A DNA stretch of 64,000 bases from Winogradskyella forsetii (GCF_013394595.1 NZ_CP053348.1:4312501-4376500); one strand, 5' to 3'. Counted from the first letter of the stretch, positions 8,871 to 18,691 are shown. Numbers and translations: made by a program. The notes: a model not told the origin generated them from the sequence alone.

Positions 8871-9849
8871 GAGTTTTTTTTTAGATGAGCTTACCCTCTC
8901 ATACATAGATTATATTAAATTTAGGGGTGAATCAGATGAAGAACATGAGAAATTAACGATTGCTGCCTTGAAGAAGTATTTAAGGTCAGATGGCATAATC
9001 AAGGAAATTGATGCTTTTGGTTTTAAATCAAATAAAGTATATTTAAAGTCAACAGGTTATTATTTTTCTAATGCTGTTAATTACCCTTTTGATTGTGAAT
9101 TCCAGGGTGCTTTGAACAATATAAAATTATACCAAACAAAGTCTATAAACGATTATTTTAATTCAACTGTATTTTTACGTTCGCTAAATAATTCTAACCA
9201 CCCATCAATTGATTTTAATAGTGCCTTTAAATTTTTACCTGAAAGTAAAAAAATGAGTGCACACAAAGAATTGATTACTTTAATTACAAAATTAGAGTTA
9301 AATATAATTACTGAAGATCAGGTTATCGACTTTGTTTTTAACCAATTTAAATTAGGGATTGAAGACTTTATTGTTCAAAATTCTTTTGAAGATAATCAAC
9401 CTAAGGGTTCTTCGCATGAATTTGGGTATTGGCTGAATTATCTTATCGATTTTTATGAAATTTCTCAAAACACTGAATTTAAAGAAAAATTAAAAGGATA
9501 TTTTGAGAAACTACACACTGTTTTCGTTAGAAAAAAAATGTTTTACCATGATGTTGTTGGAAAAAATAGAAAATGTATTAATGTGTCTGGCGTAATTCTA
9601 ATAGGTAAAGCCTTTTTAAGGTATTCTATTATCGAAAAAGATTTTAGATTCACCAATGCATCATTATTTCTGATTGATTTTATAAAACAACTTCAATTGA
9701 GAAATAGTGGACTGATTCAAAATACATTTCCAATATATAGAGGCAATTCTAAAATGAAGTTTCCATCGTGGACTCTTAATTATTTTTTAGAACTATTAAT
9801 TTTAAAAAAACAAGCGTTACATGAGTTTGAGATTAGCGTTACTAACTAA
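8848..9849 (+). CDS. Uncharacterised protein, possible second alpha/alpha toroid
   Basis: A 333-residue cytoplasmic protein that I do not recognise. ATG 8848 lies inside the preceding gene; ATG 8860 is an alternative. Aromatic helical stretches (SSHEFGYWLNYLIDFYEIS, FPSWTLNYFLELL) and the C-terminal GLIQNTFPIYRGN resemble the architecture of the neighbour at 7740, so the two may form a pair or one split activity. It overlaps the formyltransferase gene by 29 bases, pointing to coupled translation. Confidence 0.6.
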   Translation: MFLSMKIKSFFLDELTLSYIDYIKFRGESDEEHEKLTIAALKKYLRSDGIIKEIDAFGFKSNKVYLKSTGYYFSNAVNYPFDCEFQGALNNIKLYQTKSINDYFNSTVFLRSLNNSNHPSIDFNSAFKFLPESKKMSAHKELITLITKLELNIITEDQVIDFVFNQFKLGIEDFIVQNSFEDNQPKGSSHEFGYWLNYLIDFYEISQNTEFKEKLKGYFEKLHTVFVRKKMFYHDVVGKNRKCINVSGVILIGKAFLRYSIIEKDFRFTNASLFLIDFIKQLQLRNSGLIQNTFPIYRGNSKMKFPSWTLNYFLELLILKKQALHEFEISVTN

Positions 9850-10549
9850 TTATCCACTTGTGGACAATGTTCGGTGGAAAAGAGATTTTGTTTTAAACTG
9901 CAAAACCAACGGGTTTGATATTGATGTTTATTATGGGAAAAAGGACATAAAGTCTCTGCTGTTCAGCTATTTGAAAAAACGAAAATATTCTAATAGTGTT
10001 GCTAAAAGAATACAAGGTAATTCTATAAAGAACAAATTGTATTTTAAGAAAAACGGTCATAATGTAAACAGTTTCAAAAATTTAAATTCAGAAAAGGCTA
10101 TTTCAAGAATTCAAGAGGGTAATTATGATATTATAATTACTGCCTTAGATCAAATTCTTTCAAAAAATTTCATAACTAAGGTGAATACTAAAATAGTTAA
10201 TGTGCATTATGGAATGTTACCGGAAATAAAAGGAACAAGCGCGTTAGAATGGACATATTTTTGCTATAATAAATGCGAAATAACTTTACACTACATAGAT
10301 GCTGGAATCGATACAGGTGTTATAATTGATAGAAAAGAAATAACAGTTGCCATGCCTATCTCATTTTCAAAACTGAGAGGAGAGGTTCAAAAACATATAC
10401 CAAATATTATTAATAATTTTTTAATTAAGATTGAAAAGAATGAAAGTTTAAATACTTTTGCAAATGACCAAGGTGATTTATATACTTTTATGCATCAAGA
10501 CCTTGTTGAAATTATTGAAAAGAGAAATGAAAGTCTTTATAACACTTGA
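9821..10549 (+). CDS. Formyltransferase family protein (sugar N-formyltransferase candidate)
   Basis: A 242-residue protein with the Formyl_transf_N core: VNVHYGMLP at 126-134 supplies the catalytic Asn127 and His129, and DAGIDTG at 160-166 the Asp164, the triad of N10-formyltetrahydrofolate-dependent transferases. It is too short for a Fmt and lacks its C-terminal tRNA-binding domain. In an EPS locus it is most likely a sugar-amine N-formyltransferase. It overlaps genes on both sides (29 and 23 bases). Substrate unknown. Confidence 0.8.
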   Translation: MSLRLALLTNYPLVDNVRWKRDFVLNCKTNGFDIDVYYGKKDIKSLLFSYLKKRKYSNSVAKRIQGNSIKNKLYFKKNGHNVNSFKNLNSEKAISRIQEGNYDIIITALDQILSKNFITKVNTKIVNVHYGMLPEIKGTSALEWTYFCYNKCEITLHYIDAGIDTGVIIDRKEITVAMPISFSKLRGEVQKHIPNIINNFLIKIEKNESLNTFANDQGDLYTFMHQDLVEIIEKRNESLYNT

Positions 10550-11510
10550 TTATGAATTGTTTTTTGGAAAATCTGGAACTGTAGAAAAAACCATTATTGA
10601 GCCTACTCAAAAATTAGTAAAAATTTTAGATAAGCACAATGCTAAAGCTGTTTTTTTTGTAGATGTAGGTTATTTAATAAAATCTGAAGAATTAGAGTCT
10701 AAGTATCCTGAATTAAAAGATAGTTCAAAAAAGGTAATTAAACAAATTAAAGAACTGGTTGCCGAAGGACATGATATACAATTACATATTCATTCACACT
10801 GGGAAGATGCACAATTTACCAATGGACAATGGGTTTTTCCGATGACACATTACCGCCTTCATAGTTATTCTGAGGAAGAGTGCATAAAAATTGTAAAAAA
10901 GTATAAAAATTACCTTGAAGCAATTTGTGGCAAACAAGTTAATGGATTTAGAGCTGGAGGCTGGTGCCTGCAACCATTTGATAAATTAAAAACCGCATTT
11001 TTAGAAGCTGGTATTAAATTTGATAGTACGGTTTTTAAAGGTGGTAGAAATATTCATGGAGCTCATTATTATGATTTTAACGAAATCCCAGAGGCCACAA
11101 AATGGAATTTTTCTGACGATCCTTGTGTTATAGATGACCAAGGTTCATTTACAGAATTTCCAATAGCTAGTTTCAAAGTTTCTCCCTTGTTTTTTTGGAA
11201 ACTTATTTATTATAAAAAATTTGGTGGACAAAAACACCATCAAATTGGAGATGGATATGCAATAAGCAATGGTTTATGGCAAAAATTAAGACTTTTATTA
11301 ACAAGGAGTTATACTGTGGTTTCAGTTGATGGATATAAAGCTAGCTTGGTACAAAAAGCTTTTTTAAGGCAAAAGAAAAAATATAAATCTGGTAATTTTG
11401 TTATTATAGGTCACCCTAAAGCATTTTCGAAATTTTCGCTAAAAAAATTAGATGAATTTTTAATTAAGCAAAAAGAACAAATTGAGATAAAAACATTTAG
11501 CGATTTATGA
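10527..11510 (+). CDS. Polysaccharide deacetylase family protein (NodB-like, cytoplasmic)
   Basis: I choose ATG 10527 (327 residues), preceded by AGAGAA; the longer frame from 10458 only adds codons that overlap the formyltransferase. ITLDYE (5-10) stands for the usual metal-binding Asp motif, the His cluster is H87, H89 and H91 in LHIHSHW, and GFRAGGW plus a late GHPKAF fit the barrel. There is no signal peptide, so it probably acts on a nucleotide- or lipid-linked sugar inside the cell. Next to a formyltransferase, it could free the amine that is then formylated. Confidence 0.8.
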   Translation: MKVFITLDYELFFGKSGTVEKTIIEPTQKLVKILDKHNAKAVFFVDVGYLIKSEELESKYPELKDSSKKVIKQIKELVAEGHDIQLHIHSHWEDAQFTNGQWVFPMTHYRLHSYSEEECIKIVKKYKNYLEAICGKQVNGFRAGGWCLQPFDKLKTAFLEAGIKFDSTVFKGGRNIHGAHYYDFNEIPEATKWNFSDDPCVIDDQGSFTEFPIASFKVSPLFFWKLIYYKKFGGQKHHQIGDGYAISNGLWQKLRLLLTRSYTVVSVDGYKASLVQKAFLRQKKKYKSGNFVIIGHPKAFSKFSLKKLDEFLIKQKEQIEIKTFSDL

Positions 11511-12259
11511 GTAATCAAATAAAAATCCTTAATACTTATATAAACAACCTAAGTATGTTCGAAACGCTTGAGATTATTGACTCTACAATAGTTTCAAAAA
11601 AGCAAATCCATCATGTAGTCGTCAATGCAGGGAAAATAGTGGCAATGCAAACAGATTTGCAATTACGCCAAAGTGTTAATGAGAGTGATCTAATTAATGC
11701 AGATGGTCAGGCTGTTGTTTGGGCTTCAAAAATATTAAACAAACCATTAAAGGAGCGGGTTGCCGGAATTGACCTAATGGAAAAAGTGGTTGCTTTAGCA
11801 CACAAGAATAATTATAAAATATTCTTTTTAGGGGCAAAAGAACCCATAGTTAAATCTGTAATAGAAAAATATTCAAAACAATATTCTAATGATATAATTG
11901 CAGGATACAGAAACGGCTATTTTAATAAACATGAAGAAACTAATATTGCTCAACAAATTTCAGAAAGTGGGGCACACATTTTATTTGTAGCAATTTCATC
12001 TCCTACAAAAGAAAACTTTTTATACGATAACAAAAAACACCTTAAAAATGTGAACTTTATAATGGGTGTTGGCGGAAGCTTTGATGTCGTCGCTGGTAAA
12101 GTTAACAGAGCTCCGCTATGGATGCAAAAATATGGTTTAGAATGGTTCTATAGGTTTGCCCAAGAGCCTAAACGCATGTGGAAGCGTTATTTGTTTGGTA
12201 ATTCAAAATTCATAATTTTAGTGGCAAAAGAAAAACTATTTAAAACCTTTCTGTTTTAA
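11507..12259 (+). CDS. WecG/TagA/CpsF family glycosyltransferase (GT26)
   Basis: A 250-residue GT26 enzyme that transfers a sugar (often ManNAc or ManNAcA) to an undecaprenyl-diphosphate-linked acceptor at the inner membrane. It contains NADGQAVVW with the putative catalytic base Asp66, ERVAGIDL (83-90), FFLGAKE, and the C-terminal GLEWFYRFAQEPKR membrane-association segment. The ATG overlaps the deacetylase stop as ATGA. Donor specificity cannot be read from the sequence. Confidence 0.9.
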   Translation: MSNQIKILNTYINNLSMFETLEIIDSTIVSKKQIHHVVVNAGKIVAMQTDLQLRQSVNESDLINADGQAVVWASKILNKPLKERVAGIDLMEKVVALAHKNNYKIFFLGAKEPIVKSVIEKYSKQYSNDIIAGYRNGYFNKHEETNIAQQISESGAHILFVAISSPTKENFLYDNKKHLKNVNFIMGVGGSFDVVAGKVNRAPLWMQKYGLEWFYRFAQEPKRMWKRYLFGNSKFIILVAKEKLFKTFLF

Positions 12260-12384
12260 CGATATAGAAATAATTTCACATTTCTTCTAGACTTCTATAT
12301 ATAACTTGCATATATTGGGTTTTTATCTTAATTTTAAGATAATTAAATTCATTAATCTAACACCAATAAACTCAGGAAAAAAAC

Positions 12385-12392
12385 TACTTTTG
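12385..12392 (+). promoter_or_regulatory. Putative -7 box TACTTTTG before the WcaJ-type gene
   Basis: Perfect match to TAnnTTTG, 19 bases before the TTG start at 12412 and in the only sizeable gap (152 bases) of this part of the EPS locus. No clear -33 TTG was seen. It suggests a second transcription unit beginning with the initiating sugar-phosphate transferase. Confidence 0.55.
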
Positions 12393-12411
12393 TAAACTAT
12401 TTTTACACGAT

Positions 12412-13767
12412 TTGAGTTTATTTAAACACGGCAGATATTCGGGATATTTACGACCTATCTCTTACATTATTGATTTAACAATCATTAATGGGGTTGCGGT
12501 ATTATATCTTCTTAAAGGAAAAGACCCACTCGTTTTTTTGGCTATTATTTCTGTGTGTTGGATTTTGTTATCAGTTTATTCACAGTTTTATGAGGTCTAT
12601 AGATACACAAGGCCAATTAACATTTTGTCCCTGATAGTTAAACAGTTTATTTTATTTCTATTGTTAACTTTCGCCTTTTCAGGTTTATATCACGAACTTA
12701 ATATATACCCAAGACCCATTGTTAAATACACAATTTTGTGTTTTCTATTAATAACGATTTTTAAGTTTGCTATTTATTATTTATTGCAGAAATATAGAAC
12801 CTCACTTGGTGGAAACTACAGAACCACCGTTATATTGGGTTTAAATAAAAAAACCGCTGCTTTAGACAACTTTTTTAACCGGAACCCAGAGTATGGTTAT
12901 TCTCATAAAAAAACCTTTAACTTCAAGAACAAAGAAGATTCTTTAGAGGAGTGTTTTCAATATGTAATGGACGAAGGTATAGACGAGATGTATTGTTCAA
13001 TTTCTGAACTGACGAATAATCAAATTGCAGACATAGTAGATTTTGCTGATAACAATCTTAAGATTCTAAAGTTTATTCCAGACAGTAAGGAGATTTATTC
13101 TAAAAAATTACGTTACGAGTATTACGACTATATTCCAGTACTTACCTTAAGAAATATTCCTTTAGAAGATAATGTAAACACCTTCATTAAACGTGGTTTT
13201 GATATTTTGTTTTCGAGTATTGTAATCGTTTTTGTTTTATCTTGGTTAACGCCAATTATTGCTATTTTAATTAAGCTGGAATCTAGAGGTACCGTGTTTT
13301 TTAAACAATCTAGAAACGGATTTAATTACAAAGAGTTCGATTGCTATAAGTTCAGGTCTATGATGCCCAATAAAGATGCACATTTATACCAAGCCACAAG
13401 AGGAGATCAACGTGTTACTAAAGTGGGAAAATTTATCAGAAAAACAAGTATTGATGAATTGCCTCAATTTTTTAATGTGCTTTTTGGAGATATGTCTGTT
13501 GTTGGCCCAAGACCACACATGGTAAGTCATACCACAATGTACGCTAAAAAAATCGATAAGTTCATGGTGAGGCATTTTGTGAAGCCAGGTATTACAGGCT
13601 TGGCACAAACTAGTGGATTCAGAGGTGAAGTTGAAACAGATAAGGATATTATAGGTCGAGTAAAATACGATATTTTTTATATAGAAAACTGGTCGCTACT
13701 TTTAGACATAAAGATTATTATTCAAACCTTTGTTAACGCGGTTAAAGGCGATGATAAAGCTTATTAA
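12412..13767 (+). CDS. Undecaprenyl-phosphate sugar phosphotransferase (WcaJ/WbaP type)
   Basis: A 451-residue polyisoprenyl-phosphate hexose-1-phosphate transferase that would start lipid-linked repeat synthesis. Four to five N-terminal membrane helices (residues about 15-130) and a CoA-binding-like domain lead to the catalytic C-terminus, with KRGFDILFS, then a re-entrant helix, FKQSRNGFN, KFRSM, TSIDELPQFFNVL and SVVGPRPHM. Starts at TTG 12412; no upstream ATG fits. The sugar is probably glucose, galactose or a derivative (inference). Confidence 0.9.
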   Translation: MSLFKHGRYSGYLRPISYIIDLTIINGVAVLYLLKGKDPLVFLAIISVCWILLSVYSQFYEVYRYTRPINILSLIVKQFILFLLLTFAFSGLYHELNIYPRPIVKYTILCFLLITIFKFAIYYLLQKYRTSLGGNYRTTVILGLNKKTAALDNFFNRNPEYGYSHKKTFNFKNKEDSLEECFQYVMDEGIDEMYCSISELTNNQIADIVDFADNNLKILKFIPDSKEIYSKKLRYEYYDYIPVLTLRNIPLEDNVNTFIKRGFDILFSSIVIVFVLSWLTPIIAILIKLESRGTVFFKQSRNGFNYKEFDCYKFRSMMPNKDAHLYQATRGDQRVTKVGKFIRKTSIDELPQFFNVLFGDMSVVGPRPHMVSHTTMYAKKIDKFMVRHFVKPGITGLAQTSGFRGEVETDKDIIGRVKYDIFYIENWSLLLDIKIIIQTFVNAVKGDDKAY

Positions 13768-13775
13768 TAAGCATA

Positions 13776-14795
13776 ATGAAATCAAAAAAAGTTTTATACA
13801 TTGGTAATAACTTGTTTAACAAAACAGGTTATCCTACGACATTACAAACTTTAAGTGAGCTTCTTCGAAAAGAAGGGTTTACAGTAGTAAAAGCATCAAA
13901 TAAATTAAATTTAATTATCAGAATGCTTCATATGATCTATGTTATTTTAAAACATCAAAAAACGACAGATGTTGTTTTAATAGATACATATAGTACTCTA
14001 AATTTTTATTATGCTTATTTATGCTCAAAATCCTTAAGGTTTTTTAATAAGCCTTATATTCCTATACTGCACGGAGGTAGTCTTCCAGAAAGACTGAAGA
14101 AGTCTCCCAAATTATCTAGAAGTATCTTTAAAAATGCTTATATCAATGTTGCGCCTTCCCAATATTTGACAGAAATTTTTAAAAATTCAGGTTTTAATAC
14201 CATTTGCATATCGAATACTTTAGAGATAGAGAGTTATAAGTTTAAAAATAGAAAAAAAATTCAGCCTAAGCTATTGTATGTTAGATCTTTTGCTGAAATA
14301 TATAACCCTAAGATGGCTGTTAAGGTGCTATTTGAGTTAAAGAGAAATTATCCAGATGCCATACTATGCATGGTTGGTCCAGATAGAGACGGGTCTTTAA
14401 AAAGTGTAAAAGAACTTGTGAAAGTATTGAACTTAGAAAAAAATATTGAGTTTACAGGTGTTTTAGCCAAGGACGTCTGGCACAAAAAATCTGAAGAATA
14501 TGATGTATTTATAAACACCAGCAATGTAGATAATATGCCTGTAAGTATTATTGAAGCCATGGCTCTTGGATTGCCAGTTGTAAGCACGAATGTAGGTGGA
14601 ATTAAGCATTTAGTCAATGATAAGATCAGTGGTTTTTTAGTGAATCCAGATGATGAAATCGCTATGGTAAATGCCATTAAAGAATTGATTGAAAATGGCT
14701 CAGAAAACGTGACACTTACTGCCAGAGCAACCGTAGAGGGTTTTAAGTGGGATATTATCAAGCATAAGTGGAACGAACTTTTAAATGGCATATGA
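13776..14795 (+). CDS. Glycosyltransferase family 4
   Basis: A 339-residue GT-B enzyme with the family 4 donor-site signature DNMPVSIIEAMALGLPVV followed by STNVGG. It lies 8 bases after the initiating transferase, and its stop overlaps the CapK-like gene as ATGA, so it is part of one operon and probably adds an early sugar to the lipid carrier. Acceptor and donor are not predictable. Confidence 0.87.
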   Translation: MKSKKVLYIGNNLFNKTGYPTTLQTLSELLRKEGFTVVKASNKLNLIIRMLHMIYVILKHQKTTDVVLIDTYSTLNFYYAYLCSKSLRFFNKPYIPILHGGSLPERLKKSPKLSRSIFKNAYINVAPSQYLTEIFKNSGFNTICISNTLEIESYKFKNRKKIQPKLLYVRSFAEIYNPKMAVKVLFELKRNYPDAILCMVGPDRDGSLKSVKELVKVLNLEKNIEFTGVLAKDVWHKKSEEYDVFINTSNVDNMPVSIIEAMALGLPVVSTNVGGIKHLVNDKISGFLVNPDDEIAMVNAIKELIENGSENVTLTARATVEGFKWDIIKHKWNELLNGI

Positions 14796-16090
14796 TATTT
14801 AAATGGATTTATATTTTAGGAAGAAACTTAAGAAATCCATCTTCTAACGAAATTCATCAGTTTTTAGAAGATTCTCAACATTATACATTAGACCAGCTGG
14901 AATCTTTTCAATTGAAAAAACTGAAAGAACTCGTTGAGTTTGCTTATGAGCATTCAGAATTCTATCGAAAAACGTTTGATGAAAAGGAAATAAACCCTTT
15001 TGAAATCAATAATTTATCTGATTTACAGCATCTACCCATAATTACCAAGCAGATACTTTTACAGAACAAAAAAGAAATAGATAGTAATTTTAAATTTAAA
15101 ATAACTTTTGATGCGAAAACCTCGGGAACTTCAGGAGAGTCTTTGGTTTTTAAAAGAAATGAGTATTCTGATTCATTTAATAGAGCTGTAATTAGTCACA
15201 ATTACAATATCTTTGGCGTAAAACCTTGGTATAGGAATGGTTATTTTTGGGGCTTCAATAAATCATTTTTATACCGATTAAAAACTCAGTTTTTTGATGT
15301 ACTGCAAAATAGGTTCAGGGTATTTTCGTATTCAAAAGAAGAGTTGCAAAAATTTATTAAAAAGTTAGATAAGGCAAAGTATATCCACGGTTATTCATCC
15401 AGTATTTATGAGACAGCTAAAGCTATAAATGGAGGGAATATTGAAAAACCTAAAAAAATAATAATGGTTAAAGGGACATCAGAAAATATTTTCGATTATT
15501 ACCAGTCTGAAATTAAACTAGCTTTTGGCACAAAAATGATAAGTGAATACGGAGCTGCCGAAACTGGAATTATTGCTTTTGAATGTCCTGCTGGCAAGAT
15601 GCATATCAATATGGAAGGTGTTATTGTCGAAGAACTAAACAATGAAATATTAGTTACCAATTTAAATATGTTATCCTTTCCAATAATACGCTATAAATTG
15701 GGAGATTATATAAAGCTGGCTCCAAGAAATACGTTATGTTTATGTGGAAAAAAACATCTTGTTTTAGAAAGTGTTTTAGGACGAATAGGAGAAAAAGTAT
15801 ATGGCATTAAAAATATTTATCCCAGTTTGTATTTTTATTATATTTTTAAAAATTTATCTCAAACCCATCAACTTCATCTAGAGTATCAAGTAGTCCAGCA
15901 TAATAAAGGATCTTTAATTTTCAACATTTCTTCCGATTTATCAGATCTTGAAGAGAAAGTACTAATAAAAGAAATTGAAAAATATTTTAAGGGTGACATT
16001 AAATATAAAATCAATGGCAGAGCCAAGTTCAATGCAACAAAAGGTAAAAAGAAAAGTTTTATATCTACTGTAAATAATGAGCTTAAATAA
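14792..16090 (+). CDS. CapK/PaaK-like adenylate-forming protein
   Basis: A member of the phenylacetate-CoA ligase-like AMP-binding group that is frequent in capsule loci (CapK). From ATG 14792 it has 432 residues, with the ATP-binding TSGTSG (110-115), SEYGAAETGI and IIRYKLGDY. A GTG at 14768 is in frame, but the ATGA overlap favours 14792. The capsule members have no proven substrate; activation of an acyl or amino-acid substituent for the glycan is inference. Confidence 0.8.
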   Translation: MIFKWIYILGRNLRNPSSNEIHQFLEDSQHYTLDQLESFQLKKLKELVEFAYEHSEFYRKTFDEKEINPFEINNLSDLQHLPIITKQILLQNKKEIDSNFKFKITFDAKTSGTSGESLVFKRNEYSDSFNRAVISHNYNIFGVKPWYRNGYFWGFNKSFLYRLKTQFFDVLQNRFRVFSYSKEELQKFIKKLDKAKYIHGYSSSIYETAKAINGGNIEKPKKIIMVKGTSENIFDYYQSEIKLAFGTKMISEYGAAETGIIAFECPAGKMHINMEGVIVEELNNEILVTNLNMLSFPIIRYKLGDYIKLAPRNTLCLCGKKHLVLESVLGRIGEKVYGIKNIYPSLYFYYIFKNLSQTHQLHLEYQVVQHNKGSLIFNISSDLSDLEEKVLIKEIEKYFKGDIKYKINGRAKFNATKGKKKSFISTVNNELK

Positions 16091-16829
16091 ACCTCTTGTC
16101 TCCATTGTTACGGCCTGTTACAATTCGGAAAAATACATTTCAGATACTATAAATAGTGTGCTCAATCAAACCTACCAAAATTGGGAGTTATTGTTAGTCG
16201 ATGATTGTTCAACAGATGCCTCCATTAGTATTATTCGCAGTTTCGAGAAAGCAGACAAACGAATTAAGGTATATAAGCTTACCGAAAACTCTGGACCTGC
16301 AGTAACTAGAAACAAAGCTATTAAAGAGGCAAAGGGTCGTTTTATCGCATTTTTAGATAGCGATGACCGATGGCTTCCTGATAAATTGGAAAAGCAAATT
16401 GCATTTATGCTCGCCAAAGGATATAGTCTTACCCACACAGGATATGAACTCATTGATGAATCTGGAAAAACATTGAATAAAATAATAAGACCAACCACTG
16501 TTTTAAGTTATAATGATATGCTGTATTCTAATAAAATAGGTTGTTTAACAGCAGTTTATGACCAAAAGCAATTGGGTAAAATCTATATGCCATTGTTGCT
16601 TAAGAGACAGGATTATGCCCTTTGGTTAAAAATTTTGAAAACTGGAGAAAAAGCATATGGTTTATCAGAGATTTTGTCTCAATATAGAAAAACAGAAAGC
16701 TCTTTATCTAGCAATAAAATAAATTTAATTAGATGGAACTGGAAATTATTACGAGAGGTGGAAAATATGTCTTTTATAAAATCTGCATATTATTTGACTT
16801 GTAATATCGTTTTAAAACTTAAAAGCTAA
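16077..16829 (+). CDS. Glycosyltransferase family 2
   Basis: A GT-A fold inverting glycosyltransferase of 250 residues: VSIVTACYNSEKYI at the N-terminus, VDDCSTD (41-47) and the metal-binding DxD in FLDSDD (92-97), followed by a WLPDKLEKQI segment typical of WfgS/WcaA-type enzymes. ATG 16077 overlaps the previous gene by 14 bases. It is the last gene of the EPS locus; 297 gene-free bases follow. Confidence 0.9.
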   Translation: MSLNKPLVSIVTACYNSEKYISDTINSVLNQTYQNWELLLVDDCSTDASISIIRSFEKADKRIKVYKLTENSGPAVTRNKAIKEAKGRFIAFLDSDDRWLPDKLEKQIAFMLAKGYSLTHTGYELIDESGKTLNKIIRPTTVLSYNDMLYSNKIGCLTAVYDQKQLGKIYMPLLLKRQDYALWLKILKTGEKAYGLSEILSQYRKTESSLSSNKINLIRWNWKLLREVENMSFIKSAYYLTCNIVLKLKS

Positions 16830-17101
16830 AAAATCAATATTTATGTGGTCAGTAATTTGTCTTCCAATAGTTTTTTTGAGATTAATAATGAACAAAAAAT
16901 AGTGACTTGCTTTATGGGTGGAGGAATTATATAGTATATGCTTTAAAGTTATAATGTAAATACCTTAAACAGACTTATATTATTTTGGGTAAGGTTATTT
17001 TAGAAAAACTGCTCTAATGAAAATAAATATAAAAATTTAAAGGATTCGCTTTAGCTATATAAAAACTTTATTTGCTATTAGTAGCTTAAAATAAAAGCCA
17101 C

Positions 17102-17109
17102 TATTTTTG
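17102..17109 (+). promoter_or_regulatory. Putative -7 box TATTTTTG before purD
   Basis: Matches TAnnTTTG and ends 17 bases before the purD ATG. The preceding interval 16830-17101 is AT-rich and shows no ORF or clear hairpin. Confidence 0.55.
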
Positions 17110-17126
17110 CAACAAACTACTTAAAC

Positions 17127-18398
17127 ATGAATATTTTAGTACTTGGCTCTGGCGGAAGAGAACACACATTTGCATGGAAATTGGCGCAAAGCGACCGTTG
17201 TAAGTCACTTTTTGTTGCTCCAGGAAACTCAGGAACGGAAGCCATTGCCACCAACTTAAACATTGGTGTTACTGATTTTGAAGCCATTAAGCTGGCAGTT
17301 TTAGAACATGATATAGATTTGGTAGTGGTCGGTCCAGAAGATCCATTGGTACAGGGTATTCACGATTTCTTTTTACAAGATGAAACCCTGAAAGATGTTT
17401 CAGTTATTGGGCCACAAAAAGCGGCTGCGGAATTAGAAGGTAGCAAGGAGTTTGCTAAAGAATTTATGATGCGTCATAACATTCCAACAGCGGCTTATGA
17501 GAGCTTCACAAAGGATAATGTTGAAAACGGTTACCAATTTTTAGAAACCTTAAAACCACCTTACGTTTTAAAAGCTGATGGACTAGCTGCAGGAAAAGGC
17601 GTTTTAATTCTTAATGATTTACAAGAAGCGAAAGACGAACTAAAAAGTATGCTCGTTGATGCAAAATTTGGCGAAGCAAGTACCAAAGTTGTTATTGAAG
17701 AATTTTTAGATGGTATAGAACTCAGCTGTTTTGTATTAACAGATGGAAAAGATTATAAAATCCTACCCACCGCAAAAGATTACAAACGCATTGGAGAAGG
17801 CGATACAGGTTTAAATACAGGAGGCATGGGCGCAGTTTCACCAGTGCCATTTGCAACAAAAGAATTTTTAGATAAAATTGAAAGCCAAGTGGTTAAACCT
17901 ACGGTTGAAGGTCTAAAGAAAGATAATTTACCTTACGTTGGTTTTATTTTTATTGGCTTGATAAAAGTTGGGGACGACCCAAAAGTGATTGAGTACAACG
18001 TGAGAATGGGAGATCCTGAAACCGAAGTCGTTTTACCGAGATTAAAAACAGATTTGGTTGACATTTTTGAAGCGATGGCCAATCAAACTTTATCTGACGT
18101 CAATATAGAAATTGATGAGCGTGCGGCAACAACCGTAATGCTAGTGTCAGGTGGTTATCCTGAAGCTTACGAAAAAGGAAAAGAAATTACCGGAATAGAA
18201 AAAATTACGGATTCTGTTGTGTTTCATGCTGGTGCAGAATCTCAAAATGGTAAAGTAATTACTTCAGGAGGTCGCGTTATGGCAATAACATCTTACGGAA
18301 ATACGTACCATGAAGCCATAAAAAAATCTTATCAAAGTATAGACAATCTACATTTTGATAAGATGAATTATCGTAAGGATATTGGTTTTGATTTATAA
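17127..18398 (+). CDS. purD: Phosphoribosylamine-glycine ligase
   Basis: GAR synthetase, second step of de novo purine synthesis: ligates glycine to phosphoribosylamine with ATP. At 423 residues it has the full PurD architecture: N-terminal MNILVLGSGGREHTFAW, VVGPEDPL, the ATP-grasp lysine loop VLKADGLAAGKGV, and the metal site YNVRMGDPETEVVLPRL. Cytoplasmic, with its own promoter. The following gene is convergent. Confidence 0.96.
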   Translation: MNILVLGSGGREHTFAWKLAQSDRCKSLFVAPGNSGTEAIATNLNIGVTDFEAIKLAVLEHDIDLVVVGPEDPLVQGIHDFFLQDETLKDVSVIGPQKAAAELEGSKEFAKEFMMRHNIPTAAYESFTKDNVENGYQFLETLKPPYVLKADGLAAGKGVLILNDLQEAKDELKSMLVDAKFGEASTKVVIEEFLDGIELSCFVLTDGKDYKILPTAKDYKRIGEGDTGLNTGGMGAVSPVPFATKEFLDKIESQVVKPTVEGLKKDNLPYVGFIFIGLIKVGDDPKVIEYNVRMGDPETEVVLPRLKTDLVDIFEAMANQTLSDVNIEIDERAATTVMLVSGGYPEAYEKGKEITGIEKITDSVVFHAGAESQNGKVITSGGRVMAITSYGNTYHEAIKKSYQSIDNLHFDKMNYRKDIGFDL

Positions 18399-18414
18399 AT
18401 CAAAACCTATAAAG

Positions 18415-18642
18415 TTATAGAAAGGAATGAGAAGAAATGCTCTTGTCTTCTTCACCATTATCATTGTATTTTTTAAGCTGTAGCATCCAATACACAAATG
18501 CCACAAAGCCAATAAGCATAAATAGCCATGAGAAAATATTGGCAGAAAACCAGCTTTCTAATTCTAAAGCTCTAAGGGCATCAAATGGAGCAAATAATAC
18601 ATCTACAAATAAATCTCGTATTCCGTAAAAGAAATCTTTCAT
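18415..18642 (-). CDS. Small membrane protein, DUF6341-like
   Basis: A 75-residue protein with one clear membrane helix (about residues 34-54, SWLFMLIGFVAFVYWMLQL) after an amphipathic N-terminus and before a charged tail. I place it in DUF6341 from the conserved Flavobacteriaceae neighbourhood purD-DUF6341-DUF6427-upp; function unknown. It is divergent from the DUF6427 gene and has a TACTTTTG box upstream. Confidence 0.75.
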   Translation of the reverse strand: MKDFFYGIRDLFVDVLFAPFDALRALELESWFSANIFSWLFMLIGFVAFVYWMLQLKKYNDNGEEDKSISSHSFL

Positions 18643-18691
18643 AACTTTATAAATTTACACCAATTCTAATTTTGAATTGGGATCCAAGCGA

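Noticed and set aside
14348..14791. 147-aa minus-strand ORF antisense to the GT4 gene
   Set aside because: It is the shadow of a well-supported glycosyltransferase and shows no motif or promoter of its own.
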